Positions 1-5,871 of a stretch of DNA of 9,383 bases are shown one piece after another. Position numbers and translations under genes: made by a program. Each line of letters opens with the position of its first letter. Position 1 is the first letter of the stretch. The stretch is from Planctomycetota bacterium (GTDB lineage: Bacteria; Planctomycetota; Phycisphaerae; WQYP01): assembly GCA_021838985.1 (NCBI GenBank), contig JAKCCC010000046.1:1-9383 (forward strand), given 5' to 3'. The notes under the pieces were generated by a model. The model did no database searches. It worked only from the letters and a program-made list of their open reading frames with translations, and had not been told where the DNA came from.

Positions 1-106
1 TCAGGATCACCAAGGTTACATCAACCATGGGCGCCATATTCGGCCCCACATGCGCCGCCATAGGCACCAGCTTATTGCGTCGACTGTGATTAAGAGGCAT
101 TGGCAT
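1..106 (-). CDS. ExbD/TolR-family biopolymer transport protein, second copy (partial)
   Basis: Only the first 35 codons are present; the gene runs off the left edge. Translation from the ATG at 106 gives a short basic cytoplasmic N-terminus, then NMAPMVDVTLVIL. This matches the start of the single transmembrane helix of ExbD, including the aspartate (residue 29) that carries protons in the family. The motif departs from the usual NVTPLIDV seen in the copy just upstream, so the two ExbDs are diverged paralogues. The gap to the upstream exbD is 21 nt, which implies one transcript. A second in-frame ATG lies two codons in (100); neither has a strong ribosome binding site. By family knowledge the product would be an inner-membrane protein working with ExbB. 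The periplasmic domain cannot be judged because it lies outside the window. Confidence 0.72.
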   Translation of the reverse strand, partial: MPMPLNHSRRNKLVPMAAHVGPNMAPMVDVTLVIL

Positions 107-127
107 AACCAATCACCAAAACCCGTT

Positions 128-604
128 TCAGGATGGACGACGCGCCATAAAGTGCACGCTGCCAATTCCCGCCTGCGCGCAGGCCGCCAGCACCGGGGCG
201 ATGTAACGATAGGGGATCGAACGGTCGGCACGGAGCACCAACTTCAGACCGGGATTGCGACGCGCGTATTCCGTGAGTAGCGCTGGCAAATCAGCGAAGG
301 TTACGGTTTGGCTCCAAATTTCGATCCGCGGCCGGCCGGCCACACCGGGAACATCGCTGGCTTGCGGCACCACGTTAATAATCAATTGCCCGCTTTTATC
401 CAGCATGGTTTTCCCATGCAGCGCCACGGGAACCCGCACTCCCCGCACCGCCGCCTGGCGGGCAATATGGCCCACCAGCAGAAAAAAAACGATCAGGCAC
501 ATCACCACATCAATCAACGGGGTGACATTGATGTGATGGCTTTCCATCGCGGTAAGACGGTTCAAACGCATAGCCAGGCTCGTCGGAAAATAGCCGGGCG
601 CCAC
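128..604 (-). CDS. ExbD/TolR-family biopolymer transport protein
   Basis: A 158-residue protein with ExbD layout. It has a short cytoplasmic N-terminus, one transmembrane helix (about residues 27-46) opening with INVTPLIDVV and containing the proton-carrying aspartate (D32), then a periplasmic domain of about 110 residues. ExbD forms a dimer inside an ExbB pentamer and converts proton motive force into work on a periplasmic partner. The GTG at 604 is preceded by GGGAG four bases away. An in-frame ATG at 571 would give a 147-residue protein with an N-terminus closer to E. coli ExbD, so the start is unsettled. It lies 120 nt after exbB, with hairpins in the gap, and 21 nt before a second exbD. 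Family assignment is firm; the partner it drives is unknown. Confidence 0.92.
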   Translation of the reverse strand: MAPGYFPTSLAMRLNRLTAMESHHINVTPLIDVVMCLIVFFLLVGHIARQAAVRGVRVPVALHGKTMLDKSGQLIINVVPQASDVPGVAGRPRIEIWSQTVTFADLPALLTEYARRNPGLKLVLRADRSIPYRYIAPVLAACAQAGIGSVHFMARRPS

Positions 605-617
605 CGCACTCCCAGCG

Positions 618-691
618 CCGTGGCCGCTCCGAAAATAGCCGCACGCCCGGGGGCGAACGCGCCCCCTCCCGCGGGGCGGCTAAGGCCACGG
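618..691. repeat. Intercistronic inverted repeats between exbB and exbD
   Basis: Two nested structures fill most of the gap between the exbB stop and the exbD start. An outer perfect 8-bp inverted repeat pairs 618-625 (CCGTGGCC) with 684-691 (GGCCACGG). An inner perfect 7-bp stem pairs 649-655 (GGGGGCG) with 660-666 (CGCCCCC) around a 4-nt loop. No T-run follows, so an intrinsic terminator is unlikely. An mRNA processing or stability element is possible but is inference. In high-GC DNA such stems can also arise by chance. Confidence 0.4.
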
Positions 692-724
692 GGTCATTTT
701 CATCAGCCGCAGGCGCGGGCGACT

Positions 725-1534
725 TCAGGCCGGCAGAGCCGCGGCAGGGCGACTGGGCGCCTCCGGCTCACCGGTTCCCGCGGGCGCGCCGCCGGGCGCG
801 CGGCTTGGCCCAGGCCGCAGCGACTCCAGGAATTCATCCGCCAGCAGCGAAGCCCGCGTCACAATTTTATCCAGACGAATGCGGAAATAGCCAAACGCCA
901 CCAGCGAAGGAATAGCGATAGCCAGCCCAAAAAAGGTATTCCACAAGGCGGTGGCAATGCCGAGCGACAAAGCCGTCACTTTCGGCTGGCCGCCGGTTTG
1001 ATGCAGCGCATAGAAAGCCATGATCATACCGAGGACCGTGCCGAGCAGCCCGATCAAGGGCGCGACATTGCCGATGACGTTGAGCATTTCAATGCGGCGG
1101 AAAAGATTGGAGCTCTGTTCGGCTGCGGCATTTTCCAGCCCCTCGCGCATGGCGGTGTAGCCCAGATGCGCCCGGCGGACTCCGGCATAAAGCGCTTTGC
1201 TGACAAACGATTCATTGGTGGCCGCGTAATCCATCAACTCCTTGAAGCGGCGGGACTCAATCAGGGAGCGCAGCCGATCGGTAGTGGCGGAGGGGGCAAT
1301 TTTCTCTTCGCGGAGGTTCAGCAAGGCGCTGATGATTAAAGCGATACACGCCACCGAACCGGCCGTGAGCACGGCGAGTATCGCGTAGTCCGCCGCCAGG
1401 GTGAGCGGATTGCCCTGATACCCCCTCGCCCCAGCGCCCGCCACCGCCAGCACCCGGTGGAGCGCCATCTCCATCGGAGGGGAAAGACGTAAAGACTCCA
1501 CCAGAGAGGCGCTGAAAATAGATAAACTTGCCAT
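725..1534 (-). CDS. ExbB/TolQ/MotA-family proton channel protein
   Basis: A 269-residue inner-membrane protein of the ExbB/TolQ family, which forms the pentameric proton channel housing the ExbD dimer. Three membrane segments are visible: about 50-74, 152-177 and 190-217. The second contains the hallmark APLIGLLGTVLGM and the third GIATALWNTFFGLAIAIPS, with the conserved channel threonines. The cytoplasmic loop between the first two is of usual size. Residues 241-269 are a proline/alanine/glycine-rich tail with no domain I recognise. I chose the ATG at 1534 because GGAG lies nine bases upstream; a TTG at 1549 would overlap that site. The gene follows the vWA gene by 41 nt and precedes exbD by 120 nt, so all are probably co-transcribed. 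Which of Exb, Tol or another system it belongs to cannot be told from this gene alone. Confidence 0.94.
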   Translation of the reverse strand: MASLSIFSASLVESLRLSPPMEMALHRVLAVAGAGARGYQGNPLTLAADYAILAVLTAGSVACIALIISALLNLREEKIAPSATTDRLRSLIESRRFKELMDYAATNESFVSKALYAGVRRAHLGYTAMREGLENAAAEQSSNLFRRIEMLNVIGNVAPLIGLLGTVLGMIMAFYALHQTGGQPKVTALSLGIATALWNTFFGLAIAIPSLVAFGYFRIRLDKIVTRASLLADEFLESLRPGPSRAPGGAPAGTGEPEAPSRPAAALPA

Positions 1535-1543
1535 CCAACCTGA

Positions 1544-1547
1544 CTCC
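1544..1547 (-). promoter_or_regulatory. Ribosome binding site deciding the exbB start
   Basis: GGAG on the minus strand lies nine bases before the ATG at 1534. The alternative TTG at 1549 overlaps this site, so 1534 is preferred. Confidence 0.6.
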
Positions 1548-1575
1548 AAGGGCCGCGGTCCCAGGGGGCCGCATT

Positions 1576-2571
1576 TTACCGCGAAACGTATTTATACCGC
1601 CCGCCGTTCTCGCTGGCCAGCTTGCGCAGCCGGCTCTGCAAGACGGGATTCTCATTCATAAAATCATAGGTGAAGATTACGGCGTGGAAGCGGTTGAGGC
1701 GCCGGACGATCGCCAGCAGCCGCGGATCGAAGGAACCGTTGGTCAGAAAATAAATAATCTGCGGATGCAGCCGCAGCGCGGCCCGGAATGGCCGAACAAA
1801 CGGTTGCAGCCGACCGCTGACATCGCCCGCGGGGGCAACATTTTCCAGGGCGCGCAGCATCTTGCGCTTGTTGGGGTTGGTCGCGGGGATCAGGCGGGGC
1901 GCCACGAGGAAGCGCCAGCGGGCCACGAAGACGATGACGGCAATGGATTGCAGTGGATTGAGAGCATTGATGGAAGCGATCAGTCTGCGTCTGAGCCGGC
2001 CGAAATGATAGAGCATGCCGCCGGAATGCTGGATGATGTATACGAGGCGGGCCGCGTTACCCCCCTGCTGAATGAACCTGGTGGGTGGGCGGGACAATTC
2101 GGCGAGAGGGATCGGCAGCGCCGGCACGGCGTTCCCCGCGCCCGTTCCGCGTGCGATCAAGGCCAGAGGCTCGGGCGTACCGCGGTCCAGCAGCGCTGGC
2201 AGCGCGGCGGCGGTGGATTTCACGTAGCGGCGGAAGTAGCGCTGCAGATTTTGTTGAGCCTGTCGGCGGGCGTGGCGTGGCGCGGCGGAGCGTTGCGGAT
2301 GCAGAATAAAGTGCTGGCGCCAACCCTGGGCAATGGTCATCGGCTCAACTTTTTGGGGGGATCGAACGGCCAGCACGGCCACCACCAGAAGAACCGTCAG
2401 TCCCACGGCGGCGTGGAGCAGCACGGACGCCAACCAGGGGACAAAGCGGTCCCACCCACGCGGCCCGGTATCCGTGTTGGTACGGCGGGGATAAAGCCGC
2501 CAGCGCGCCGGTGGCGGAGTCGGCCCCGCGGGGCCGGAAAGATTGGGGGAACTTGGAGAAGGGCGGCCCAT
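1576..2571 (-). CDS. TonB-like-anchored von Willebrand factor A domain protein
   Basis: A 331-residue protein with a proline-rich basic cytoplasmic N-terminus (1-42). One transmembrane helix (about 43-69, PWLASVLLHAAVG) resembles TonB signal anchors. A charged periplasmic linker (70-172) is followed by a vWA-type domain (about 175-331). The alternating hydrophobic strands of a vWA fold are visible (ARLVYII, SIAVIVFVA, QIIYFLTNG, FHAVIFTYD), and it ends in the common NGGRYKYV. All three metal-site loops are changed: YIIQHSGGM (178-186) has Q for the first aspartate, GDVSG (249-253) stands where the threonine loop should be, and LTNG (277-280) has N for aspartate. It therefore probably does not bind metal. 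The ATG is 3 nt after the HtrA stop, implying translational coupling. Lying between HtrA and ExbB, it is the best candidate for the partner driven by ExbBD (inference). Confidence 0.8.
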   Translation of the reverse strand: MGRPSPSSPNLSGPAGPTPPPARWRLYPRRTNTDTGPRGWDRFVPWLASVLLHAAVGLTVLLVVAVLAVRSPQKVEPMTIAQGWRQHFILHPQRSAAPRHARRQAQQNLQRYFRRYVKSTAAALPALLDRGTPEPLALIARGTGAGNAVPALPIPLAELSRPPTRFIQQGGNAARLVYIIQHSGGMLYHFGRLRRRLIASINALNPLQSIAVIVFVARWRFLVAPRLIPATNPNKRKMLRALENVAPAGDVSGRLQPFVRPFRAALRLHPQIIYFLTNGSFDPRLLAIVRRLNRFHAVIFTYDFMNENPVLQSRLRKLASENGGRYKYVSR

Positions 2572-2574
2572 CTT

Positions 2575-3942
2575 TCAATGCAAAGTCAGAGTGCCAATGC
2601 CATAGCGGCCGTTGCGCAGCACCATGATTTTAACTTCTCCGGCGTGGGCCAGGTGCGGCAGCAGCAGACCCAGGTCGCGCAGCGTTCTTATCCGGTAAGG
2701 CCCCAACTGCACCACCACATCGCCTGGTTGGACGCCGGCCCTGGCGGCAACGGAGCCGCCAAGAATGCGCCGGACCAACAGGCCGCTCGAGGCGGCAAGG
2801 TGATAATGGTGGGCCAGAGCCGGCGTAACCTGCTGCAAGCCAAGCCCAAGCATTTTCCACGCCAGCGACAGCACCGGCGACGGCGGCACCGGGACCACCG
2901 CATAATCACGGGTGCGGCCATTGGCGAAACGCAGCACCACCATCTTGCGCGTGGCGGCGGCTCGCAACAGGGCCGCGTAGGCATCCACCAATGTGGCGGC
3001 GGACCGGCCGTCGATGGCGCTAAGCGCCGGCCCACGCGTACCCGCCCGCACCACCTCCACACGAATATCGGCCGGCCCGATGGGCTGGCGAAGCGCCGCT
3101 AAGCACAACGGCCGGGAAGGTTTTCCCGGGCCGATCAGATTGACGTGGCGAATTTGCGCCGGGTTCATCAATTTCGGGATCAACTTTACCAGGCGATCCA
3201 CCCCGATGGCGAACCCGATGTTCTGGGCGTTGCCGCGGATCGCGGTGTTGATGCCGATCACCTGACCATAGGCGTTGAGCAGCGGACCGCCGGAATTACC
3301 GGGGTTGATGGCCGCATCCGTTTGAATCAAATTCGTCAACGGAACTGGATTATTCGGTTCATGGATCTGGCGATTCGTGGCCGATACAATCCCGGAACTC
3401 ACACTTTGGCTGTAACCGAAGGGATTACCTACCGCGATGACGGGTTCCCCAATCATCAGATCGTGGGAATCACCCAGAGGCAGAGTGGGCAGTGGGTGGG
3501 GCGCGTCAATCTTGAGAATGGCCAAGTCCGCGTGCGGGTCGACACCGATGACCTGTGCGGGAAATTTGCGCCCATCGGCCAGGGTTACGGAAATGGATCG
3601 GGCTTGATCCACCACGTGATTGTTGGTGACGATGTAACCACTCTTTTGAATGATGAATCCACTGCCCAGGAAATCCGCCCGAAACTGCTGGACCGGGCCC
3701 AGCCCCAGCGGCATCGCTCCGAAGGGATTCCAGAACATATTGCCGAAGGGATTGAGGCGCCGGGTGACAATACGTTTGGCCGTGATGCTGACGACAGCGC
3801 CTCGGCAATGTCGGACCACTTGGACGGTGATGGTGTCGCGCAGGTTGGCGGGATTGAAATGCGGCCGCCACGGCTTGGCGGCGACCGTAGGCAGGCTGGA
3901 AAGCAGCGGCAGACAGAGCACCCAGAAGTATTTTATGCGCAT
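2575..3942 (-). CDS. HtrA/Deg-type periplasmic serine protease (S1C) with PDZ domain
   Basis: A 455-residue trypsin-fold protease of the DegP/DegQ/DegS group, which degrades or chaperones damaged envelope proteins. An N-terminal signal peptide (about 1-22, cleavage near VAA-K) predicts export. The triad is intact: H109 in TNNHVV, D139 in HADLAILKI and S217 in GNSGGPL, with the oxyanion region typical of the family. A Phe/Pro/Met-rich insert at 64-84 sits where DegP has its LA loop. The C-terminal PDZ is clear at about 368-452 (GLLVRRILGGSVAARAGV, then QPGDVVVQLG). Residues 265-350 look like a first PDZ that has lost its carboxylate-binding loop. The ATG at 3942 is chosen because AGGAGGT lies ten bases upstream; a GTG at 3954 falls inside that site. 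It is second in the operon and nearly touches the vWA gene. Confidence 0.94.
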   Translation of the reverse strand: MRIKYFWVLCLPLLSSLPTVAAKPWRPHFNPANLRDTITVQVVRHCRGAVVSITAKRIVTRRLNPFGNMFWNPFGAMPLGLGPVQQFRADFLGSGFIIQKSGYIVTNNHVVDQARSISVTLADGRKFPAQVIGVDPHADLAILKIDAPHPLPTLPLGDSHDLMIGEPVIAVGNPFGYSQSVSSGIVSATNRQIHEPNNPVPLTNLIQTDAAINPGNSGGPLLNAYGQVIGINTAIRGNAQNIGFAIGVDRLVKLIPKLMNPAQIRHVNLIGPGKPSRPLCLAALRQPIGPADIRVEVVRAGTRGPALSAIDGRSAATLVDAYAALLRAAATRKMVVLRFANGRTRDYAVVPVPPSPVLSLAWKMLGLGLQQVTPALAHHYHLAASSGLLVRRILGGSVAARAGVQPGDVVVQLGPYRIRTLRDLGLLLPHLAHAGEVKIMVLRNGRYGIGTLTLH

Positions 3943-3952
3943 CGGCGGCAAC

Positions 3953-3959
3953 ACCTCCT
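3953..3959 (-). promoter_or_regulatory. Strong ribosome binding site of the HtrA gene
   Basis: The minus strand reads AGGAGGT ten bases before the ATG at 3942, near-perfect complementarity to the 16S 3' end. The in-frame GTG at 3954 overlaps it, which excludes that start. It is the strongest such site in the operon. Confidence 0.75.
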
Positions 3960-3971
3960 CTGTTGTCTATC

Positions 3972-4160
3972 TTATAGTTTGTTTCTCAGCTCCGCCACCG
4001 TCTGAACCAGGTCGTGCGGGCGGGCAGAGACGATGAAACCATGGTACTGCAGTAACTGTTCACGGGTTGCCGCGCCTGCCGCTGGGAACGCGAACGGCTT
4101 GCCGGCCACGCTATCCAAACGGCGGGCATCGTAAATCGCGGGAGTGGGATCGAGCGTCAT
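3972..4160 (-). CDS. Small hypothetical protein, first gene of the HtrA-vWA-ExbBD operon
   Basis: A 62-residue open frame whose family I do not recognise. The ATG at 4160 has GGAG about six bases upstream. The stop lies 29 nt before the HtrA start, and that gap holds the HtrA ribosome binding site. Composition is that of a small soluble protein: an Asp/Ala/Arg N-terminal half and a C-terminal half (QYHGFIVSARPHDLVQTVAE) that could form a strand and an amphipathic helix. No signal peptide, membrane segment or cysteine is present. Position, spacing and ribosome site support a real gene leading the operon. A leader frame with little function of its own is also possible. No function is proposed. 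Confidence 0.6.
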   Translation of the reverse strand: MTLDPTPAIYDARRLDSVAGKPFAFPAAGAATREQLLQYHGFIVSARPHDLVQTVAELRNKL

Positions 4161-4186
4161 GGCGGCTCCGCGGGAGATGGGCCAAT

Positions 4187-4216
4187 GGCTTAATCTTCAG
4201 CGCCCGTGATATAATA
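4187..4216 (+). promoter_or_regulatory. Candidate extended -10 promoter for the radical SAM gene, in a divergent region
   Basis: 4207-4215 reads TGATATAAT, a perfect extended -10 element (TGn plus TATAAT). The region 17 bp upstream (about 4187-4192) has only a poor -35 match, which an extended -10 can offset. A transcript starting near 4222 would have a leader of about 64 nt. The same AT-rich core reads TATTAT on the minus strand (4216-4211), so it could also serve the leftward operon starting at 4160. The 125-bp divergent region holds no other obvious signal. Confidence 0.5.
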
Positions 4217-4240
4217 AAGATACCGTCAGCTCTTGCGCGT

Positions 4241-4263
4241 GCCTCGGCGCCAGCGCCGGAGGC
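4241..4263 (+). promoter_or_regulatory. Hairpin in the leader of the radical SAM gene
   Basis: GCCTC (4241-4245) pairs with GAGGC (4259-4263), and GGCG with CGCC inside it. One base is bulged and the loop is CCAG. It ends 10 bases before the ribosome binding site (AGGAG, 4273-4277). It could modulate translation or be incidental; no known riboswitch is recognised. Confidence 0.3.
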
Positions 4264-4285
4264 AGGGCGGATAGGAGCGCCGACG

Positions 4286-5779
4286 ATGAATGTCCTGTTA
4301 GTTTATCCGGAATTTCCTGAAACGTTCTGGAGCCTACGCCATGCGCTGCGTTTTGTCCGGCAGCGAGCGGTGACCCCTCCCTTGGGACTGTTGACGGTGG
4401 CTGCGCTCTTACCGCCGCAGTGGAACAAGCGACTGGTTGACTTGAACGTTCAGCCGCTGGGTTCCGGCGATCTGGAGTGGGCGGAGTTGGTGATGATCAG
4501 CGCCATGGTAGCGCAGCGCGAAACGGCGCAGGCGCTGATCGCCCGATGTAAAGCCGCGGGCCGCAAGGTGGTGGCCGGGGGACCGCTGTTTAGTTCCGAG
4601 CCTGAATCTTTCCCCCAGGTCGATCACCTGGTGCTGGGCGAGGCCGAGCTTTCCCTGCCGGATTTTCTGGCGGATTGGCAGCGGACCGCAGCGCGACCGC
4701 GGTACCAGGCCGAAGGCTTCGCCGATATTCATGACACGCCAGCACCCCTCTGGGAACTGGCGGATTTGCGACACTACGGCTGTGCGAGCATCCAGTTTTC
4801 GCGCGGCTGCCCGTTCCACTGCGATTTCTGCAGCGTCACGGCCATGTTCGGTCGCCGCCCCCGCACCAAGACCGCCGCCCAGGTGCGGGCGGAACTCGAG
4901 ACACTACACCGTTGCGGATGGAAAGGCGGCATTTTTTTCGTCGATGACAACCTGATTGGTAATAAACGCGAACTGAAGCGAGACCTGCTGCCGGTGCTGA
5001 CGCAATGGCAAAAGGAACACGGCCCGGCCCCTTTGAATACACAAGTATCCATCAATCTCGCCGATGACGAAACGCTGCCGCGCCTCATGGCCCAGGCGGG
5101 ATTTGACACCGTGTTCATCGGCATTGAAACGCCGGACAACTCCGGACTGGCGGAATGTTCGAAAAAACAGAACCAAAATCGGGATCTGGTAGCGGATGTC
5201 AAGCGCCTCCATCGCGCCGGTCTGCAGGTGCAGGGCGGGTTTATCGTTGGCTTTGACAGCGACCAGCCGAGTATCTTTCAACGGCAAATCGACTTCATCC
5301 AGAAGAGCGGCATTATGACGGCGATGGTCGGGCGGCTCCAGGCGATTCCCGGCACCCAGCTTTATGAACGGATGAAGCAGGCGGATCGTCTGGTCGGAAG
5401 GTCCACCGGGGATAACGTGGATGGTTCCTCCAACATTGTGCCAACCATGGATGCGCGGCTATTACAAGAAGGATATCAGTCGATTTTGCGCTCCATCTAC
5501 TCCCCGCGGCAGTACTACCGCCGGCTCCACCGCTTCCTCAAAGAATACCGGGCGCCCCCCATCCGCGCCCCGCTTACTTTCAGGCGCATATTCGCAGGCG
5601 CCTGGGCCACCTGGCGGCTGGGTTTTTGGGGCCGGGAGCGCTGCCACTACTGGAAAATGCTGTTGTGGACGAGCGTGCGTCGTCCCTTGAATCTACCGTT
5701 GGCGATCCAGTTGGCGATCTACGGCTACCATTACCGTCGCGTGTGTGAACTTCTGATTTCAGACGGCGCCGGAAGTTGA
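4286..5779 (+). CDS. B12-binding-domain radical SAM protein (HpnP/DUF4070-like architecture)
   Basis: A 497-residue protein. Residues 1-130 form a Rossmann-like cobalamin-binding-type domain (MNVLLVYPEF, LGLLTVAALLPP, ISAMVAQ, VVAGGPLF, LGEAE). The radical SAM core spans about 165-350, with the cluster motif CPFHCDFC (C175, C179, C182), then FFVDDNLIGNK, SINLADD, VFIGIETPD and GGFIVGFDSD. The C-terminal part (about 355-497) matches the DUF4070-type region. The family includes hopanoid C-2 methylase HpnP and many B12-dependent methyltransferases acting on carbon centres of lipids or other compounds. No hopanoid gene lies in the window, so the substrate is unknown and no symbol is given. AGGAG at 4273-4277, eight bases before the ATG, fixes the start; the open frame extends upstream only by chance. 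The last 70 residues are rich in W, R and Y, perhaps for membrane contact (inference). Confidence 0.9.
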   Translation: MNVLLVYPEFPETFWSLRHALRFVRQRAVTPPLGLLTVAALLPPQWNKRLVDLNVQPLGSGDLEWAELVMISAMVAQRETAQALIARCKAAGRKVVAGGPLFSSEPESFPQVDHLVLGEAELSLPDFLADWQRTAARPRYQAEGFADIHDTPAPLWELADLRHYGCASIQFSRGCPFHCDFCSVTAMFGRRPRTKTAAQVRAELETLHRCGWKGGIFFVDDNLIGNKRELKRDLLPVLTQWQKEHGPAPLNTQVSINLADDETLPRLMAQAGFDTVFIGIETPDNSGLAECSKKQNQNRDLVADVKRLHRAGLQVQGGFIVGFDSDQPSIFQRQIDFIQKSGIMTAMVGRLQAIPGTQLYERMKQADRLVGRSTGDNVDGSSNIVPTMDARLLQEGYQSILRSIYSPRQYYRRLHRFLKEYRAPPIRAPLTFRRIFAGAWATWRLGFWGRERCHYWKMLLWTSVRRPLNLPLAIQLAIYGYHYRRVCELLISDGAGS

Positions 5780-5795
5780 CGGCAACCGACGGTGG

Positions 5796-5814
5796 TCAGC
5801 CGCAGCGCGGCTGA
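5796..5814 (+). repeat. Perfect stem-loop after the radical SAM gene
   Basis: TCAGCCGC (5796-5803) pairs perfectly with GCGGCTGA (5807-5814) around AGC, 17 nt after the stop codon. No T-run follows, so it is at best a weak or factor-dependent terminator or a transcript-stabilising end. It separates the radical SAM gene from the lipoprotein gene. Confidence 0.45.
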
Positions 5815-5871
5815 AACGGGGACGCGGGCTAACCGGAACGCCAATTGCGGGGCGAAGCGATTTATGCTTCA

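Noticed and set aside
308..1339. Long open frame (343 codons) on the plus strand opposite exbD and exbB
   Set aside because: It is antisense to two clear ExbD/ExbB genes, rich in Arg/Gln/His/Gly from high GC, and shows no recognisable domain.
1..1534. Possible Zorya-type anti-phage motor
   Set aside because: Zorya has a ZorA with a long tail and a ZorB with an OmpA-like domain, plus helicase or nuclease partners. Here ExbB and the complete ExbD are ordinary and no such partners are seen.
1528..3102. Very long open frame (524 codons) on the plus strand opposite the vWA and HtrA genes
   Set aside because: It is a shadow of conserved minus-strand genes, with low-complexity Arg/Gly/Gln/His composition and no family likeness.
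3145..4005. Open frame (286 codons) on the plus strand opposite the HtrA catalytic domain
   Set aside because: The minus strand encodes the intact protease triad here. The plus frame has no ribosome binding site or domain.
4067..4285. Upstream extension of the radical SAM reading frame
   Set aside because: The AGGAG-spaced ATG at 4286 begins exactly at the conserved MNVLLVYP strand. The extension overlaps the divergent promoter and the small gene.
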